Below, piece by piece: positions 61,482 to 64,000 of a stretch of DNA of 64,000 bases. The stretch is from Bacteroidaceae bacterium (GTDB taxonomy: Bacteria > Bacteroidota > Bacteroidia > Bacteroidales > Bacteroidaceae), in the NCBI GenBank assembly GCA_017962495.1, contig JAGCVH010000009.1, positions 1 to 64,000 on the forward strand, given 5' to 3'. A program made the translations under genes and the position numbers. Position 1 is the first letter of the stretch, and each line of letters starts with the position of its first letter. Under the pieces are notes generated by a model. The model was not told where the DNA came from and did not search any database. It saw only the letters and a program-made list of their open reading frames with translations.

Positions 61482-63626
61482 ATGAACCACAGACTTTTTA
61501 CCATTCTCTTTGTCATCGCATTCTGTGTGACCGCAAAGGCTCAGACGAATGATTTGCACAACCGTGCCTTGTGGGCCAGTATTAACGGTGCAGACAACGC
61601 TTCGCTGGGCGATTACAAACAACATACGGGTAAGGTGCTTGTGACATGGCGAATGCTTCCGGGAGACGATGCCACGACTGGCTTCGACCTCTACCGAAAG
61701 GTAGGAACGGGAACTGAAAGGAAGATTGCCTCGAACATCCGCAACCGCACCTGCTATCAGGACGCTTCGGCAAGCAAAACTGCCGACAACCACTACCGCC
61801 TCACCTATGCAGGAAGCACGGAGACTCTCTCCGCCTTCACCCTAACGAAGGCGCAGGTAAGCGGCGGTCTGCCCTACGTCAGCATTCCGCTTGCCGACAC
61901 GAAAGACGTGTATGAGAATACTGACAAGGTAGTCTATACTGCCAACGACGTGAGCATAGGCGACCTGGACGGTGACGGGGAGTTCGAACTGGTGGTAAAG
62001 CGACTGCAGAGCGTGAAGGACGCCAACGGAAACGTCATCAGCGACGGTTCGGGTGCCGACTACTCGCAGAAGGATTGCCTTTGGGCTGTCATCTGGGATG
62101 CCTACAAGCTGGACGGAACGCTTTTGTGGCGCGTCAAGGGCGGTCCTGGTGTCATTCTGGGCAATTCGTCGAGCTTCGCCATAGCCGACTTCGACGGCGA
62201 CGGATGTGCCGAAATGGCCATTCGCACCTGCGAGGGTACGGTTTTCGGCGACGGGCAGCAGATTCCAGACACAAACGGAGATGGAAAGATAGACTATCGC
62301 ACATGGGGAAATCAGAACTCGAGCAGTCCCGGATGGGTGGACCACTACAACTCTGCTGGACCTGAATTCATCAGCATCATCGATGGAAAGACAGGACGCG
62401 AACTGGCACGCGACAACTTCATCAACCGCGAGACCAGCGCTTCATGTGGCGACGATTATTGGAAACGCGCCTGTTCGTTCCGCGTAGGTGTAGGTTGTTT
62501 TGACGAGACTGGTCTGCCCTCCGCCGTCTTTGGGCGTGGCGTCTATGGTCACTCCGTCATCGAGGCATGGGATTGGCGCAACGGCCAACTGACGAAGAAG
62601 TGGCGTTTCGACACCAACGACAAAGGTACTGGCAAGGATGGTAAAAAGCATAGCACCTATGCCGGACAGGGCAACCACTCGCTCAATGTGGCAGACCTCG
62701 ACGGAGACGGGCTGGATGAGGTGATGTATGGCTCGATGGCTGTGGACCACGACGGCATCGGACTCTGGAACACCCGCCTGGGTCACGGAGATGCCAACCA
62801 CGTGGGCAAGTTCCTGCCTGGGCGCGAAGGCTTGCAGGTGTTCCACTGTCTGGAGACTGGCAAGACGATGGTGGCACTGCACGATGCCCGCGACGGAAGT
62901 GTAATCAGGAAGAAAGATGCCAGCGAGGACAACGACATGGGACGCTGCATGGTGGCCGACTACTCGCCCTCGACACCAGGGTGTGAGTTCTGCTACTACA
63001 AGAGTTCCCTCTTCGATCAGGACGGCAACGCAACAAGCATCTCCACTGCCAGCGACTGGAAACTCGGCTTTGCCGCCGCCATCTGGTTCGACGGTTCGCT
63101 CTCGCGTCAAGGCCTTTCAGAGGAGGGTGTCATCCAAAGCGTTCCCACCGGAAGGACATTCACAATATGGCGCTATAGCATGACCATGATAAACGGCACA
63201 AAGGGCAATCCCTCGTGGTATGGCGACCTCGTGGGCGACTGGCGAGAAGAGATAATCCTTCCCGATGCCACACGCCTGCAGGACATCAGGATATTCAGCA
63301 CCTGGTATCCCACCACACACAAGTTCCCATGGCTGATGACCGACCATTGCTATTGGCTGAGCTGTCTGAACCAGAACATTGGCTATAACCAACCTACCAA
63401 CACGGGCTATTATCTGGGAAGCGACATCAAGAAGGACGCCGACGCATGGGCAGAGGCAGAGAAAGTGCAGAACCTGTGGATTACGACGGGTATCGAGGAT
63501 ATTCACGATTCATCGCTCTCGATTCCTAATTCGCAAGGGGCAACTTATGACCTCATGGGACGTCGCGTGACTACGCCAAAGCCTGGTCTATACATCAAGA
63601 ACGGAAAGAAAATCATAATAAAATAA
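61482..63626 (+). CDS. PL11 rhamnogalacturonan lyase with sorting-like tail
   Basis: A 714-residue secreted enzyme from the ATG at 61482, which gives a signal peptide ending VTAKA-Q. An N-terminal Fn3/sandwich domain (about 25-130) leads into the 8-bladed propeller of PL11. Calcium-binding DxDGDG motifs are evident: GDLDGDGEFELV, ADFDGDGCAEM, DTNGDGKID and ADLDGDGLDEVM. It cuts rhamnogalacturonan I by beta-elimination. The end YDLMGRRVTTPKPGLYIKNG resembles that of the C10 protease. It is followed by the start of a GH2 gene. Confidence 0.94.
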   Translation: MNHRLFTILFVIAFCVTAKAQTNDLHNRALWASINGADNASLGDYKQHTGKVLVTWRMLPGDDATTGFDLYRKVGTGTERKIASNIRNRTCYQDASASKTADNHYRLTYAGSTETLSAFTLTKAQVSGGLPYVSIPLADTKDVYENTDKVVYTANDVSIGDLDGDGEFELVVKRLQSVKDANGNVISDGSGADYSQKDCLWAVIWDAYKLDGTLLWRVKGGPGVILGNSSSFAIADFDGDGCAEMAIRTCEGTVFGDGQQIPDTNGDGKIDYRTWGNQNSSSPGWVDHYNSAGPEFISIIDGKTGRELARDNFINRETSASCGDDYWKRACSFRVGVGCFDETGLPSAVFGRGVYGHSVIEAWDWRNGQLTKKWRFDTNDKGTGKDGKKHSTYAGQGNHSLNVADLDGDGLDEVMYGSMAVDHDGIGLWNTRLGHGDANHVGKFLPGREGLQVFHCLETGKTMVALHDARDGSVIRKKDASEDNDMGRCMVADYSPSTPGCEFCYYKSSLFDQDGNATSISTASDWKLGFAAAIWFDGSLSRQGLSEEGVIQSVPTGRTFTIWRYSMTMINGTKGNPSWYGDLVGDWREEIILPDATRLQDIRIFSTWYPTTHKFPWLMTDHCYWLSCLNQNIGYNQPTNTGYYLGSDIKKDADAWAEAEKVQNLWITTGIEDIHDSSLSIPNSQGATYDLMGRRVTTPKPGLYIKNGKKIIIK

Positions 63627-63629
63627 GGT

Positions 63630-64000
63630 ATGAAGCGGGCTCTTATTTGCTGCATAACGGCACTGTTCGCTCTAAGTGTGCAGGCAGTTGAGAGAGTGAA
63701 ACTCAATTTCAATGCCGACTGGCGCTTGTGCATCGGCGACTTCAGGGAAGCTGCAAGCCCCGAGTTCGACGACTCAGCCTGGAAGCAGGTAACCCTACCC
63801 TATGCCTTCAACGGCGAGGAGGCCTTCAAGAGGGATATCGTGGACCTGACGGACACCATCGCTTGGTATCGCAAGACGTTCACGCTGACAAAAGCGGATG
63901 TTACAGGAAAGGTGTTTATCGAGTTCGAGGGTGTGAGACAAGGGGCCGACTTCTACCTCAATGGGCATCATCTGGGAATGAGCGAGAACGGAGTGATGGC
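63630..64000 (+). CDS. GH2-family glycoside hydrolase, N-terminal part (cut by the window end)
   Basis: The visible 123 residues open with a signal peptide (MKRALICCITALFALSVQA). The sugar-binding sandwich of GH2 enzymes follows: FNADWRLCIGD, DDSAWKQVTLPYAFNGEEAF, WYRKTFTL and FIEFEGVRQGADFYLNG. The catalytic domain is outside. It is 3 bases after the lyase, so probably co-transcribed for pectin side-chain removal. Likely beta-galactosidase-like; substrate not known. Confidence 0.85.
   Translation, partial: MKRALICCITALFALSVQAVERVKLNFNADWRLCIGDFREAASPEFDDSAWKQVTLPYAFNGEEAFKRDIVDLTDTIAWYRKTFTLTKADVTGKVFIEFEGVRQGADFYLNGHHLGMSENGVM

Overview
The window looks like the chromosome of a Prevotella-type Bacteroidales bacterium. 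The evidence is TAnnTTTG promoter boxes, an NqrF gene, the succinyl-type arginine pathway with ArgF', the serC-serA-DUF1015 order, a type III glutamine synthetase, a BACON-like lipoprotein, and pectin enzymes with short 'YDL-GR ... G-YIK-GKKI' C-terminal tails. This is inferred from gene content; no 16S gene is present.

Layout. 1-869: end of nqrF. About 1.2-20.1 kb: an AT-rich accessory island with no visible integrase. Its left part (1575-12038) is a compact same-strand run: JAMM/JAB peptidase, E2-like protein, two 57-59 aa paralogous peptides, ThiF/E1-like activating enzyme, ClpB-like double AAA+ ATPase, a repeat protein, a triple Ig-like protein, a DUF4407 membrane coiled-coil protein, a DUF2441-like protein, a small basic protein and a DUF2569-like membrane protein. 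Four of these products carry the same short motif (Y/F)N-x-x-TG(E/D)FE. Just upstream lies a 300-nt highly structured RNA with its own promoter and terminator. I regard this module as the best candidate for an undescribed, ubiquitin-like conjugation plus unfoldase system.

The right part of the island (12.1-20.0 kb) holds a Sel1/TonB protein, a zinc-ribbon lipoprotein, a decayed toxin C-terminus, and immunity/ADP-ribose-linked genes: DUF1810 twice, DUF6717 twice, an A1S_2505/macro-like domain and a TIGR02452 PARG-like protein. One of these genes has an in-frame nonsense codon.

20.1-31.3 kb: the complete arginine route (GNAT, argG, argC, argD, argF', argB, deacylase, argH) interleaved with proline synthesis (proC, proB, proA). 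31.3-38.5 kb: a C10 cysteine protease, an HD protein, an ECF sigma factor with a membrane partner, and LptD. 39-45.6 kb: a lipoprotein, a GH51 arabinofuranosidase, MltG, a rhamnogalacturonan acetylesterase and a glycosyltransferase. Then tRNA-Thr(CGT), a TlpA-like thioredoxin, QueF, a YjjG-like nucleotidase, a WecG/TagA transferase, an M15-like peptidase, a nucleotidyltransferase and glutamine synthetase III. 52.9-61.3 kb is mostly minus strand: an RNA methylase, a DUF4923 lipoprotein, an RluA-type synthase, YigZ, DUF1015, serA, serC, a phospholipase C/nuclease-like protein and relics of a DUF3987/VirE-type element with a tandem repeat. The end (61.5-64 kb) has a PL11 rhamnogalacturonan lyase and the start of a GH2 enzyme, which suits a pectin-degrading gut or rumen organism.
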